Counted from the stretch's first letter, positions 43,071-52,934 are shown. The stretch: 64,000 nt of DNA from an uncultured Clostridia bacterium (GCA_947175195.1 CAMWLQ010000002.1:186001-250000), one strand, 5' to 3'. Notes: generated by a model from the letters alone, not told the origin. Numbers and translations are program-made.

Positions 43071-45029
43071 TTACCTTGCCGTCAATTTATCCTTAAATTG
43101 AGTGTTGTTTGTGTTGTTTTGATATGTTTCGAGCAATGCCGACGGGACATATATCTTGACGTTACGGCAGTTCGCAAACGGGTTGCCTTGCATAGTTACC
43201 TCACCGCTTGTTTTAGATATAGTAACGTCCGTCAAGCTCGAACAGTCGGCAAAAGCGTTATCGGCAATCGATGCCAAAACTAACGACTCCAAAGCAACCG
43301 ACTTTAACGCAGTGCAACCGCTAAACGCGTATTCGCCTATTTCGACTAACGCGTCGGGCAATTTTACCTGAGTAAGCGACGCACAATCGTTAAAGGTGTA
43401 ATCGGCTATTTTGGTCAACAAATTACCGAGCGTTATTGTGCGCAGCTCCCTGCAGCCGTTAAATGCGCCTTCGCCTAATCTTTCGCCTTCTACGCCCGAT
43501 ATGTCGCCCACCGACCTAAGACGCAAATTGCGATAGAATGCATCCGATCCTATAGATGTAACCCTATATGTAAGATTGACGGATACAAGGTACTGGCAGT
43601 CGTAAAACGCCCTATTGCCTATTCTGGTTATTGTGTCGGGCAACTTTATCGAGGTTACAGCAGGCAGCTCTCTCGTCCTGTAAAACGCATCGTTGCCAAT
43701 ATCCGTAACGGTTTTGCCGTTGTACACCGAAGGAACTATAACCTCGGTTGCAGTGCCGTTGTAACCTGCAACAGTAGCGTTTGTCCTTGTAGTGGTAAAC
43801 ACCAATCCGTCCGTGTAATAGTTTACGTACAAATTGAGGTCTTCCGTCGCCTTACCGGGTGTGTACGGTCTATTGGGATTGTTTTCGATTACCCAGTCGC
43901 CCACAACAATATCGTCATTGTCGCCAAAGAAATCAGGCAATACCACGTTTTCTTCCTTGCGCACCGGATCTTCGCGTAACAGCTCGCCGTTGCCGTAGTA
44001 CTTAATGTATACGTAATTTTCGGTGTCCTTTGCCCATCCCGCGTAAAGCGTGAAATTTTCTATAGGTGATGTGCCGAATTGGAACTTGTTGTAGCAGTCT
44101 TCTTCCGTATACCAACCGTCAAACGTATAACCTACACGAGTAGGCTTATCAGTAGGCTCTGTAACATTTTCACCGTCGTGTACCAACAATTCAACCTGTT
44201 TGTTATCCTCGAATGCGCCGCCGTTGGGGTTAAACTCTATTTTCACGTCCGTCTTACCGGCAAAAACTGCGACAAGCGTTATATGTTGCGATATTTTGGT
44301 ATCGAATACAAACTTTTGCCTTTGGTTTGAATTATTCGGATTTACCAAGTACCAGCCATCAAACGTGAACATCTCCTTGGAAGGATCGGTTTTGGGAGAG
44401 CTAACTCTCTCACCCGCCGACAGCGTGTAAGACGTCATTACCTCGCCGTCCACAATGAAGGTTACGGTATATTTTTTGTTGTTATCGTTATCGCTCTTAC
44501 AAGACGTAAGACTTACGGCAAGTATGACACCGATCAAAACGATTGCGAGCACACAAGACAGGATGATTATCATGTTCCTGCTGAGCGGGAATTTTTTACC
44601 CGAAGTCTTGATAGGCTTTTCGCTATTTGCGGCAGGTTCTTCGCTTTGCACCGCAGGCTCGGCTTTTTCCTCGGTATTTTCACTCTCCGCTTTTTGCTCG
44701 TCTACCGCGGCAGGCTGCTCACTCGTTTCTACGGGCGGCTCTTCAACTTTTTGCTCGTCAGCCTCCGCGGGTACTGCGGTATCGGTTATTTGCGCATCCA
44801 CATCGGTTGCGGCTGACTCGTCCTGCTGTTTGGACTTTGTAGTCTTTGCGGGTTGCTTAGACGATTTTTTCTTGGCGGGCTTTTCAGCTACGGTTTGTTC
44901 GGTAGATCGCTCCGCAGTAGCCGTAGTTTCGGGACCGGTCTTTTCAAGCTCTTCAGTTGCCGTATCAGCTGCGTTTTGCGCAGGCTTTTTGGCGGCAGGC
45001 TTTTTTCTTGTATTCTTGACTTCAGCCAT
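43071..45029 (-). CDS. Membrane-anchored InlB/LRR_5 surface protein with cytoplasmic arm
   Basis: 652 residues from ATG 45029 (AGGAGG site; an upstream frame start at 45083 overlaps the protease gene). Residues 1-~152 are low-complexity: first Lys/Ala/Pro (KKPAAKKPAQ, KKKSSKQPAK), then Glu-rich. A single membrane helix (153-175) follows and ends LTSC, a lipobox-like sequence unusually far from the N terminus. Outside are InlB-type repeats (~185-400; FTFDGWYLVN, YTFDGWYTEE) and about eight BspA-type LRR_5 repeats (IGNRAFYDCQYLVSVNL style). Likely a surface adhesin or scaffold. Confidence 0.82.
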   Translation of the reverse strand: MAEVKNTRKKPAAKKPAQNAADTATEELEKTGPETTATAERSTEQTVAEKPAKKKSSKQPAKTTKSKQQDESAATDVDAQITDTAVPAEADEQKVEEPPVETSEQPAAVDEQKAESENTEEKAEPAVQSEEPAANSEKPIKTSGKKFPLSRNMIIILSCVLAIVLIGVILAVSLTSCKSDNDNNKKYTVTFIVDGEVMTSYTLSAGERVSSPKTDPSKEMFTFDGWYLVNPNNSNQRQKFVFDTKISQHITLVAVFAGKTDVKIEFNPNGGAFEDNKQVELLVHDGENVTEPTDKPTRVGYTFDGWYTEEDCYNKFQFGTSPIENFTLYAGWAKDTENYVYIKYYGNGELLREDPVRKEENVVLPDFFGDNDDIVVGDWVIENNPNRPYTPGKATEDLNLYVNYYTDGLVFTTTRTNATVAGYNGTATEVIVPSVYNGKTVTDIGNDAFYRTRELPAVTSIKLPDTITRIGNRAFYDCQYLVSVNLTYRVTSIGSDAFYRNLRLRSVGDISGVEGERLGEGAFNGCRELRTITLGNLLTKIADYTFNDCASLTQVKLPDALVEIGEYAFSGCTALKSVALESLVLASIADNAFADCSSLTDVTISKTSGEVTMQGNPFANCRNVKIYVPSALLETYQNNTNNTQFKDKLTAR

Positions 45030-48000
45030 TATTTGCCCCTCCTTTTTGCAGTGATAGTTAATGCCGATACGGCAATAAAGCAAAGTGCAACGATTATCGC
45101 TATTACGGGCACAATCGACTCGTCCGACAACACAGCCGCTATCGCATACGACGCGGAATCGGTTGCCGACGATGCTTTGCCCGAACGATTAGAAAGATTA
45201 GACAATTCCTGGTAGTAATTTGTTCCGCCAAGTATTGCGTTGTAATAATCCTCGTCGATACCGATAGTAGTGCCAGCATCATCTTCATAGCTGTAATCGT
45301 ATTCGCCCAAAATAAACTTTTGCTGTGCCGCAGTTACCATTCTATAGTCGTTAAGCAATGTCCTAATATTATCGGCGTCATGCGTTTCCTTAGCGAGCTC
45401 GGCTTGCATATTTTCTATAATCTCAAGCGTAGCAAGCGTAACATGCAGCTTGGGATCTACGACTAGGCACTTGCCTACATACTGTTTCCACACAATGCCG
45501 TCATAACCGTTGCCGTTGTACGGAATGTGTATTTTAAGCTGTTGTTCTTTATTTGCATCGGCAAACGCAAAGTTGAAATTGTCGTAGAAATTGGTGAATA
45601 CACCGTCGTTACGCTCGATCAATTCGTTGTCGTTGTCGACATTGTCGTCGCCTACTACGTCATTATCAGCCTCCGAGCCGCTGCCGGCACCGTCGCCGAC
45701 GTTATCGGGATAAACCATATACGCATCGCTTTCCAGCGTAGGAGCGTTGACTGCGTTCAAGTAAAGCGTGGTAAGGCTTGTCATGCCGCTCATTGCCGAC
45801 TTACCTATCACTTGCAGGTATACGGGCAGCGTTAAGGTTTCTATCGACTTGTTGCCGTTAAAGGCATATGCGTTAAGCTTGCTCGTTTTATAGTATACCG
45901 AGTACGTGGTGTCGGTTTTGCCCGCAGGATAGCTAACCAGCGAGTATGTGCCGTTTTTGTTTACGCTGTACAGTACGCCGTCCAAGCTCTTGTAAGTACC
46001 GTTTTTATCGTCAATCGTGATAGACTGAAGAGCGTCGGCACCATAGAAAGCTTTATCCTCAGCCGTTTTAAAACATTCGGGAAGAGTAAGCTCAGTAATT
46101 GCCGTACCGCTGAACGCCTCGGAGCCGATTACTTGCACTTTGGGCATTGTAACGGCGGTTACATTCTTGGCTCCTGCAAATGCGCGTTCGCCAATCTTTT
46201 CCGCCTTGTCCATTGCGATTTCGCTTAAAGCCTCACAATCGGCAAATGCACTTACGCCAATCGTCACTACGGACGACAAATCTATCTCGGCAAGCGCTTT
46301 GCAGCCCGCAAAAGCATTGCTGCCTATGGTAGTTGCATACGGGAACTGCGCGGTTACAAGCTGTTCGCAATTCCTGAACGCAGCGTTACCTATCGTTTTG
46401 ACTGCGCCGTTACCCGACTTGTAGTTTACTGTTGTCAACGGCGTGTCCGCAAATGCTCTGTTGCCTATTTCGGTTGTAGCCGACGGGAGCGTTACGCTTT
46501 GGAGCTTGGAGTTTTCAAACGCGCCTGCCCCGATGCGCTTAACGGTATCGGGCAATTCGATTGAAACAATGCCGGTGCCGTTGAATGCGTTGTTGGCAAT
46601 TTCGGTCAAGCCCGACGGCAATGTAACGCTTGTGAGCAAATAGCTGTCCATAAACGCCCTGCTGCCTATTGTCTTGATCGTGTCAGGTATGACTATCGTC
46701 TTGATTCCGCTTTGAGTTTGCGCGAACAATGTTCTTGTAGTCCACGCACAAGCCTCAAACATGCTGTCGCTTATCGCCTCTAAGTTGCCGAAATCAACAG
46801 TTGTAAGCGAGGTATTGTACGCAAACGCGCCTCTGCCCACGCGCTTAATCGAGCTTTCGGCAAACGTGACGGTGGTAACTTCCAACGAGAAAACATATTG
46901 GTCGCTCGATGTCGAGGATGTAACTATACCACCTGCGAATGCATAGTCGCCCAAATATTGAAGGTTTTTGGGTATTGTCAATGTAGCGTTGCCGGGACGA
47001 TCGGAGTATTGGTACAATGTCGTCATATAGAACGCTCTGTCGCCTATGTACGTAGTATTATCTACAGATATAGGGAGCGCCGCAATAACCGATCTATAGA
47101 ACGCTAATTCGCCAACATACTTAACATTGTTGTAGCCAGCAAAATCTACATAGCCGATATTTCCGTCGTCATCGCGGAACATAATGTTAAAGAACGCTTC
47201 CGACTCTATGTATTCCACATTGTTCAGGTTGATTCCCGCAAGCGTGTCAACCCAAGCAAACGCGCCCGAGCCTATAGTGCGCACGCTGTCCGGCACGGTG
47301 AATACTCGATTAGCATTATCGGGAGTCCTTGCAGCCGGGTAAGCGATAAGCTTTTTCATGGCTCTATCATACAAAATGCCATTCTCGGAGGAAAGATATT
47401 TATTGCCGTTTTCAACAACAAACTCTTCTATATCGAGTCCGCCGAGTGCGCCGTAGCTGATACTGTCGAGCATCGCGCCTGAGGATATTTTTACGGTAGA
47501 AAGCTTTCTGCAGCCTGTAAACACATTGCCGCCCATTATAGTCAAGCCGTCCGGCAAAGTGATTTCCTCAAGCTCAACGTCCATATAGAACGCCATATCG
47601 CTTATTTTGTACGCAGTGCCATAGAACGTTACGTTCTTAAGATCGTAACAGTGAGCGAATGCCATCTCGCCTATTACGTCTACGTCGTTTTCGAATATAA
47701 CGCTTTCAATACCAAAGCACGCATAGAACGCGCTATTGCCTACAGTACGCGATTTGATTGTTACCTTTTTGAGATTGGTACAAAACGCGAACACGCCGCC
47801 CATGTTTCTCGGCGAGGAGCTTGTCAAATACAGCGTATCGTATTCCAACGAGGTATTTTCGGGGATTACCAACGACGTTAATTGTTGGCAATACGCAAAC
47901 GCACCACCGCCGATCATGCCGACGCGCGACAAATCCAAGGTGTTCACTTGGCTGTACGCAAATGCATATTTATCTATGTACGTGCATTTGGACAAATCGG

Positions 48001-51000
48001 GATTTTCGATTGCACAACCCCAGAACGACGAATCGCCAATGGACTGAACGTTGCCGAGATTGATCTTTTCCAGCTTGTTGCAGTTGGCAAACGCCAAGTA
48101 TTCTATGGTCGTAAGCGATTCGGGAAGAACTACCTCGCGCAGGTTGGAGCAGTTAAAGAACGTAGCGCGCATAATTGAGGTTACGCCTTCGGGAATGATA
48201 ACCTTTTCTATGTATTCGTTGCCATAGAATGCGCTGGGATAAATGTACGAAACGCCCAAATCCTTGGGAATTTCCACAACATTATGCTCAACCTCACCCT
48301 TTTCGTTGACCCAGTCGCCGCCGCGTCCGGTGTACGAGCGGAGGTAAATATTGTCGCTGACAGTGAATTCCTGCAAAACATTTATATCACAATATCCGGC
48401 AGTATAGCTACCCGAAATATTGGCTTTTACTCGCGAATATCCGCTCTTAAGTGCACGGAGCGTTATGGACATTCCGTCCTCGGCAACATCGTACGACACT
48501 ATAAAGCCGTCGCCCGACGCCTCCCAATCAAGTTTATATTCACCGGTATAGTTGTACGGCTTAACACGTGCGGAAATAGTAACGGTTTCCCCGCGTTCCA
48601 AATTGAGCGAGGTTGCCGACATTTCCACGCCGGTAATTTTCAAGCCACCCGCCAATTCCTCGGTGCTTACCGTTATTTTAAATTTAAGACAATGCAACGT
48701 GTCAGTTTCATCGAATACGCTTACATTGGGCGTGCGCACCGTAAGGTACGTTTCACCCGTCTTTAAGCCCGTAAGCATGCCCTCTTGAGTGATGTCGGCA
48801 ACAGTGGTGTCCTCAATCTCCCAAACAAGATTTTTCATCCAGTATCCTTCCTGATACTGCGGCGCAAGATCGGTACCCTCGTTGATATTTGCACTTACCG
48901 TAAGCAAGTTTGCAAAATCGAGCTGTTCGTTGATTTTGAGTGTATAATCGTCACGAACATTGCGCTTTTTCTCAATGATCAAATCCTTTTTGGGCGAAAC
49001 AATCAAATTTGCGTCGGGACTTGCGGAGCCGTCGCCAAGCTCATTTATGACTATCTCGTACGAGCTGAGGTTTTTGGCATAGTCGTACAATGTCAAGTAC
49101 AGCTTGCCGCCGTTTTCCATAATTTTGTTCCAGTAGCCCGAAATATCAAGCGAGAACAAAGTTTCGGTATTGAACTCGCCGTTTACGGGAATCAAGCCGT
49201 CTTTTATGGACGTTTGGTCCATAAGACGCTCGTAGCCGTTGATGGTTTCCTTGCTGCTGTACGTGTACACGCCAAAGCCTTGCATGTAATGGTTGTCAAA
49301 CAAGCCCAATTCAAGCTGGTATCTTGTAGACGTGCCGCTTTCCGTCTTGCGCACGGACGCCCTTGTAAGCTGCGGAGCCTCGTTATCCACAGTAAACTCA
49401 AACGAGAACGTATTTTTATTGCCGTACGTGTACTCGTCCATCTTATCTATTTGATCGCTGTAATCGCTGATATACTCGTTGTTACCCTTCCAATCGAGAT
49501 AGCACGTCATGTTGAACGTGTATTTAGCATTGTTGGGCAAATTAAGTGTACGAATATCGAGCTCGATAAGCACCATACCGCCGGTTTGCGCGCCGCCGCT
49601 GGAATGAGATTTACGCGCGTTATAGTCAACGCCCGACCAAATCAGTTCACCTGTAGCACTGTTGCGGATTTCCATTTCCACGTATTTTGCATTGCGCAAC
49701 AATCCCGCATTAATCATATACAGCATGTAGTCGCCGTCGGAATTGGTGGTAAGCGCCGCATATCTTTCACGCGTTACGGGCTTTTCATAGCCGCTTGCAA
49801 GGTTGAACGCAAATGCGCCCATTCCGTAATAACCTATATTATCGGTAGACCACGCCGAATAGAAACCGGAATACGGCAACGTGCCATGAACGTCGGCTTT
49901 AAGCTTTTCGTCCTCCAATACGGATGAATCAACAGCGGATTCGCCAACCTCGTATTCTGTTACGTCCAGCATAGGCGCGTCCGCCCAATCGCCGTAAAAC
50001 GCCAAGTAAGGAATGTTAAGGTCAATACCGTCGGTGTTTTGGCTCTTAAGCAATACGTAGCCTTCAACAAACATGCCGTTGATGAAGAGGCTGTCCAAAT
50101 ATTGTTTATTCGCAGCGGAAAGCTTAATGCTTACAGTTATTTCCGCCTCGCCGTAACCGCTGAGCGAAATGCTGTTGCCGCTTATTGTAGCCTTGCCCTT
50201 TCTTGCTTTGACGGCATAGCTATTGGTCGTGTCGGTAAACAAATGCGCTTTTTCGGCAACAGTGCGGTCGTCACTGGACATGCTTTCCGTCATTACGTAC
50301 TGATCGAGCACGTAGCTGATAGCGCTGCCCGAATCGTTGACAAGATTGAACTTTAATACATACTCGCCCGTGCGTTCGGGATCGTCACCGAGCGAAAGCT
50401 TAGGCTTGTTCAAGCCGTCTACAGTAAGATATGCTTTGGTGTTTATAGAATGGGAAATATCGGCAATACCTGCGCCCTGTTTGCGCGGCGAATACGGATT
50501 GCCATCCTCGTTTTTAACTATTGTAGCGGTACTCATCATACGGCTGTACGATTCGTCACGAATTGCTATTGTGGAGGCTTTGCTCTCCTTTTCCTTGACG
50601 AACTCGCGCACGAGTATAAGCGCGCCCGCAAGGTTGGGGCTTGCCATTGACGTGCCGCTAAGCTTGTCGTATTGGTCGCCGCCGGGGATTGACGAATTTA
50701 TCTCGCCGCCGTGCGCCGTAATATCGGGCGCAAGAATGAGGTTGGGCAAGCATCCCCAGCTGGAGAAATCGGACATAAACGGACCGGCAAGATATGACGT
50801 GGAAAGCTTGATTTTTCCACTACCGGCAGCCACCATTTCCTCGGAAAGGTCCATCGTGACGAAACAGCTGGGTATCATCAGTTGCGTACCAACCGACATG
50901 GAAATCGTACCGGATACGTTGTTGTATACGATAACGCCAACTGCACCTTGGTCGCGCGCCGCACGCACTTTATCCTCAAAGTTGGTTACACCGCGCTTGA

Positions 51001-52516
51001 CAACCGCGATTTTGCCCATGACGTTGATATTGGCGTAATCGTTGTCGCCGCCAACACCGGGAACAACAACGTACTCAAACTCGCCTTCCGTCTTGTCGCC
51101 GAGCATTCCGGCAACAAAGTCGTTGGAATCAACCTTGCCGACCAAGCGAGATTCGGCAAAGTAGATCTCCTTGCCGTTGCACATGAAATATTTGGTTTTT
51201 ACGCCGCTTACCGAGGCAACGGAAAGCGCAGCGTTATACGAGCCGGGAGATCCCACGGTACCCGAATCAGGATTGCTCGCAAGATTGGTGTTACCCCAAG
51301 TACTGCTTTGCGCCGATGACGCATCGTTGCTGGCGGCAACGACCAAACATATACCCGCCTCGTTAATGGCGTCGTAAACCTGGTTAATAAGCTCATCGTC
51401 CACCTCGCGCGAAAAACCGCAGGACGTGCCGAGCGACATATTGATAGCGTCCACACCGAGCAATACGGCGTCGTTAAGCGCTGCCAAAATCCATTCGGTC
51501 TTTGCCCCGCTGTTGTAGTCGGAGAAAACCTTGAACGTGGCGATTTGCGCGCCAGGTGCAACACCCGTAATTGTGTTGGACTTGCCCGCGATTATACCGG
51601 CAACGTGCGTGCCGTGCGCCTCGTGCGGATAAACATTGGCGTCACTATCCGCATAGTCGTATGCATAAGGCAGCTTGGACGTAAGATAAAGATCGTCCTC
51701 GTCTATCGCCTCGCCCTGCAAAGCCGAAAGCGAGGTTGCGGTAAGCGCGGATGCAACCGCCGCAACGTCGTCCTTGTTTATGGCAAGCGTGTCGGCATTA
51801 AGCTCCATATCGAACACTTCATGAGTGTAGTCGGTACCGGTATCAACAACGGCGACAACAGTGCCCGTGCCGTCGTAGCCCACGCCCGACGAATTGAATA
51901 TACCCGATTCGTAAACGTCAACATAATTTTCGGTAACCGTTTGAGGCTCAAGGTAGGTTTCGGAAAGTATAACGTTTTTAACATGGCTGTTACGCTCGAT
52001 TGCGGCAATATCGCCGTAACGCACAGACGCGGAAAATGCGTTCATGACCGTTGTGTAGTCATAACGCCGTTCGATAATATAATTAGACAAATCGCTCGCT
52101 GCGCTTTCGCGTATGCGGCGGAGATTTTCCAAATTCTTTTGTCCGCCCTCGGTGGCAACCGCCTGTGCTACCGACAATCCTTTGTCTGTAGCATAATTCA
52201 TCATGGGCGTGCCTTCAAGCGAAACAATAACTTCTACCGTTTTGCTGGGTGCGGGCGTAGACTTATTTGACGCGGCTTTCACACTGTCGTCGGTAAGCAT
52301 ATAGTCCGAACCAGCCAAACCGTTGTCAGCCTGACTATATGTAACCGAAACACCGTTCATTGTGTCCGCGGTGGTCGTGTTGCCACTGCTGTGATTGGGC
52401 GCGGAAACAATCGCCGGTGCATATACAACCTGCAATGCCAAAACCAACGCCAACAATGCCGCCATCAAAATAAATATCAGTTTTTTGTTGAGTGCCTTTC
52501 GAGCCGTATTAGTCAT
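45029..52516 (-). CDS. Cell-envelope S8 (subtilisin-like) protease with LRR_5 repeats
   Basis: 2495 residues. Signal peptide (~1-35), inhibitor-I9-like propeptide (~92-190), catalytic domain with Asp225 (VVDTGTD), His301 (HGTHVAG), Asn397 (AASND) and Ser623 (GTSMASP); all four are present. A protease-associated domain is inserted at ~490-560. Further beta-sandwich and bacterial Ig-like (big_2) regions run to ~1490, followed by about 30 BspA-type LRR_5 repeats (IGSNAFAGCKALAEIDL pattern) to ~2260. A C-terminal membrane helix with basic end (AKRRGK) replaces an LPXTG signal. It is the first gene of the protease-opp operon, with a GAGAGGA site 7 bp before the ATG. Confidence 0.93.
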   Translation of the reverse strand: MTNTARKALNKKLIFILMAALLALVLALQVVYAPAIVSAPNHSSGNTTTADTMNGVSVTYSQADNGLAGSDYMLTDDSVKAASNKSTPAPSKTVEVIVSLEGTPMMNYATDKGLSVAQAVATEGGQKNLENLRRIRESAASDLSNYIIERRYDYTTVMNAFSASVRYGDIAAIERNSHVKNVILSETYLEPQTVTENYVDVYESGIFNSSGVGYDGTGTVVAVVDTGTDYTHEVFDMELNADTLAINKDDVAAVASALTATSLSALQGEAIDEDDLYLTSKLPYAYDYADSDANVYPHEAHGTHVAGIIAGKSNTITGVAPGAQIATFKVFSDYNSGAKTEWILAALNDAVLLGVDAINMSLGTSCGFSREVDDELINQVYDAINEAGICLVVAASNDASSAQSSTWGNTNLASNPDSGTVGSPGSYNAALSVASVSGVKTKYFMCNGKEIYFAESRLVGKVDSNDFVAGMLGDKTEGEFEYVVVPGVGGDNDYANINVMGKIAVVKRGVTNFEDKVRAARDQGAVGVIVYNNVSGTISMSVGTQLMIPSCFVTMDLSEEMVAAGSGKIKLSTSYLAGPFMSDFSSWGCLPNLILAPDITAHGGEINSSIPGGDQYDKLSGTSMASPNLAGALILVREFVKEKESKASTIAIRDESYSRMMSTATIVKNEDGNPYSPRKQGAGIADISHSINTKAYLTVDGLNKPKLSLGDDPERTGEYVLKFNLVNDSGSAISYVLDQYVMTESMSSDDRTVAEKAHLFTDTTNSYAVKARKGKATISGNSISLSGYGEAEITVSIKLSAANKQYLDSLFINGMFVEGYVLLKSQNTDGIDLNIPYLAFYGDWADAPMLDVTEYEVGESAVDSSVLEDEKLKADVHGTLPYSGFYSAWSTDNIGYYGMGAFAFNLASGYEKPVTRERYAALTTNSDGDYMLYMINAGLLRNAKYVEMEIRNSATGELIWSGVDYNARKSHSSGGAQTGGMVLIELDIRTLNLPNNAKYTFNMTCYLDWKGNNEYISDYSDQIDKMDEYTYGNKNTFSFEFTVDNEAPQLTRASVRKTESGTSTRYQLELGLFDNHYMQGFGVYTYSSKETINGYERLMDQTSIKDGLIPVNGEFNTETLFSLDISGYWNKIMENGGKLYLTLYDYAKNLSSYEIVINELGDGSASPDANLIVSPKKDLIIEKKRNVRDDYTLKINEQLDFANLLTVSANINEGTDLAPQYQEGYWMKNLVWEIEDTTVADITQEGMLTGLKTGETYLTVRTPNVSVFDETDTLHCLKFKITVSTEELAGGLKITGVEMSATSLNLERGETVTISARVKPYNYTGEYKLDWEASGDGFIVSYDVAEDGMSITLRALKSGYSRVKANISGSYTAGYCDINVLQEFTVSDNIYLRSYTGRGGDWVNEKGEVEHNVVEIPKDLGVSYIYPSAFYGNEYIEKVIIPEGVTSIMRATFFNCSNLREVVLPESLTTIEYLAFANCNKLEKINLGNVQSIGDSSFWGCAIENPDLSKCTYIDKYAFAYSQVNTLDLSRVGMIGGGAFAYCQQLTSLVIPENTSLEYDTLYLTSSSPRNMGGVFAFCTNLKKVTIKSRTVGNSAFYACFGIESVIFENDVDVIGEMAFAHCYDLKNVTFYGTAYKISDMAFYMDVELEEITLPDGLTIMGGNVFTGCRKLSTVKISSGAMLDSISYGALGGLDIEEFVVENGNKYLSSENGILYDRAMKKLIAYPAARTPDNANRVFTVPDSVRTIGSGAFAWVDTLAGINLNNVEYIESEAFFNIMFRDDDGNIGYVDFAGYNNVKYVGELAFYRSVIAALPISVDNTTYIGDRAFYMTTLYQYSDRPGNATLTIPKNLQYLGDYAFAGGIVTSSTSSDQYVFSLEVTTVTFAESSIKRVGRGAFAYNTSLTTVDFGNLEAISDSMFEACAWTTRTLFAQTQSGIKTIVIPDTIKTIGSRAFMDSYLLTSVTLPSGLTEIANNAFNGTGIVSIELPDTVKRIGAGAFENSKLQSVTLPSATTEIGNRAFADTPLTTVNYKSGNGAVKTIGNAAFRNCEQLVTAQFPYATTIGSNAFAGCKALAEIDLSSVVTIGVSAFADCEALSEIAMDKAEKIGERAFAGAKNVTAVTMPKVQVIGSEAFSGTAITELTLPECFKTAEDKAFYGADALQSITIDDKNGTYKSLDGVLYSVNKNGTYSLVSYPAGKTDTTYSVYYKTSKLNAYAFNGNKSIETLTLPVYLQVIGKSAMSGMTSLTTLYLNAVNAPTLESDAYMVYPDNVGDGAGSGSEADNDVVGDDNVDNDNELIERNDGVFTNFYDNFNFAFADANKEQQLKIHIPYNGNGYDGIVWKQYVGKCLVVDPKLHVTLATLEIIENMQAELAKETHDADNIRTLLNDYRMVTAAQQKFILGEYDYSYEDDAGTTIGIDEDYYNAILGGTNYYQELSNLSNRSGKASSATDSASYAIAAVLSDESIVPVIAIIVALCFIAVSALTITAKRRGK

Positions 52517-52718
52517 TATGTATCCTCTCGAACGTTACTTTACTGTCCCACCCGAACGCGTCGGTTTAGATTCGAAACAGTCGGTCGGCATACCGCTTGA
52601 TTGCATCAAATCAGCCGCCTTTGTGTTAATAAAATCATCACAATAGATGGATTTTTTTAACAACAATATCGGCATTGGCAGACGCCTTTGTCCAATCCAA
52701 AACCGATACGTACTAAAT
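52517..52718 (-). promoter_or_regulatory. ~195-nt leader of the protease-opp operon
   Basis: The leader runs from about 52712 to the protease ATG at 52516. It can form local hairpins: UUGAU/AUCAA around GCA (near 52600-52610) inside a CGGC/GCCG pair, and CCGA/UCGG near 52560. I could not match it to a known riboswitch; the GEMM (cyclic-di-GMP), SAM and THF patterns do not fit. Function unknown. Confidence 0.4.
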
Positions 52719-52747
52719 ATTATACCGCATTACCGCACGTTTGTCAA
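52719..52747 (-). promoter_or_regulatory. Promoter of the protease-opp operon
   Basis: Perfect consensus: TTGACA (52742-52747), 17 bp, TATAAT (52719-52724) on the minus strand. The ~190 bases upstream to 52934 are A/T-rich and hold an imperfect inverted repeat (AAATTTCGCAC at 52771-52781 and GTGCGAAAATTTT at 52806-52818), a palindromic TATA-rich stretch near 52860-52875, and an AAGGCAT/ATGCCTT pair near 52898-52923. No gene is seen there. Confidence 0.8.
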
Positions 52748-52934
52748 ACATAAATACCTTTTAACCGCCAAAATTTCGCACTAAATTTACAAGTTGTTTG
52801 TGATTGTGCGAAAATTTTATCATAATATGCACAATGCGTGTTGACGGCAGTCGGTATATATACACTATATATAGTATATGAAATACGTGGCACATTAAGG
52901 CATATATAATAAGCGATGCCTTACAAACCGAATA

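Noticed and set aside
45600-48300. Regular repeats resembling a CRISPR or tandem array
   Set aside because: They are in-frame LRR_5 repeats of the protease; spacing (~66-69 bp) and variable sequence fit coding repeats and not CRISPR.
48785-49927. 380-codon plus-strand frame opposite the S8 protease gene
   Set aside because: Shadow of the protease codons; no domain recognised.
52517-52720. GGTGGGAC stretch in the protease leader as a cyclic-di-GMP-I (GEMM) riboswitch
   Set aside because: The flanking stems and the conserved A/G positions of GEMM are missing; only a short string looks similar.
52830-52875. Plus-strand promoter-like TTGACG with TATA-rich DNA before 52875
   Set aside because: No plus-strand gene follows; A/T-rich chance match.
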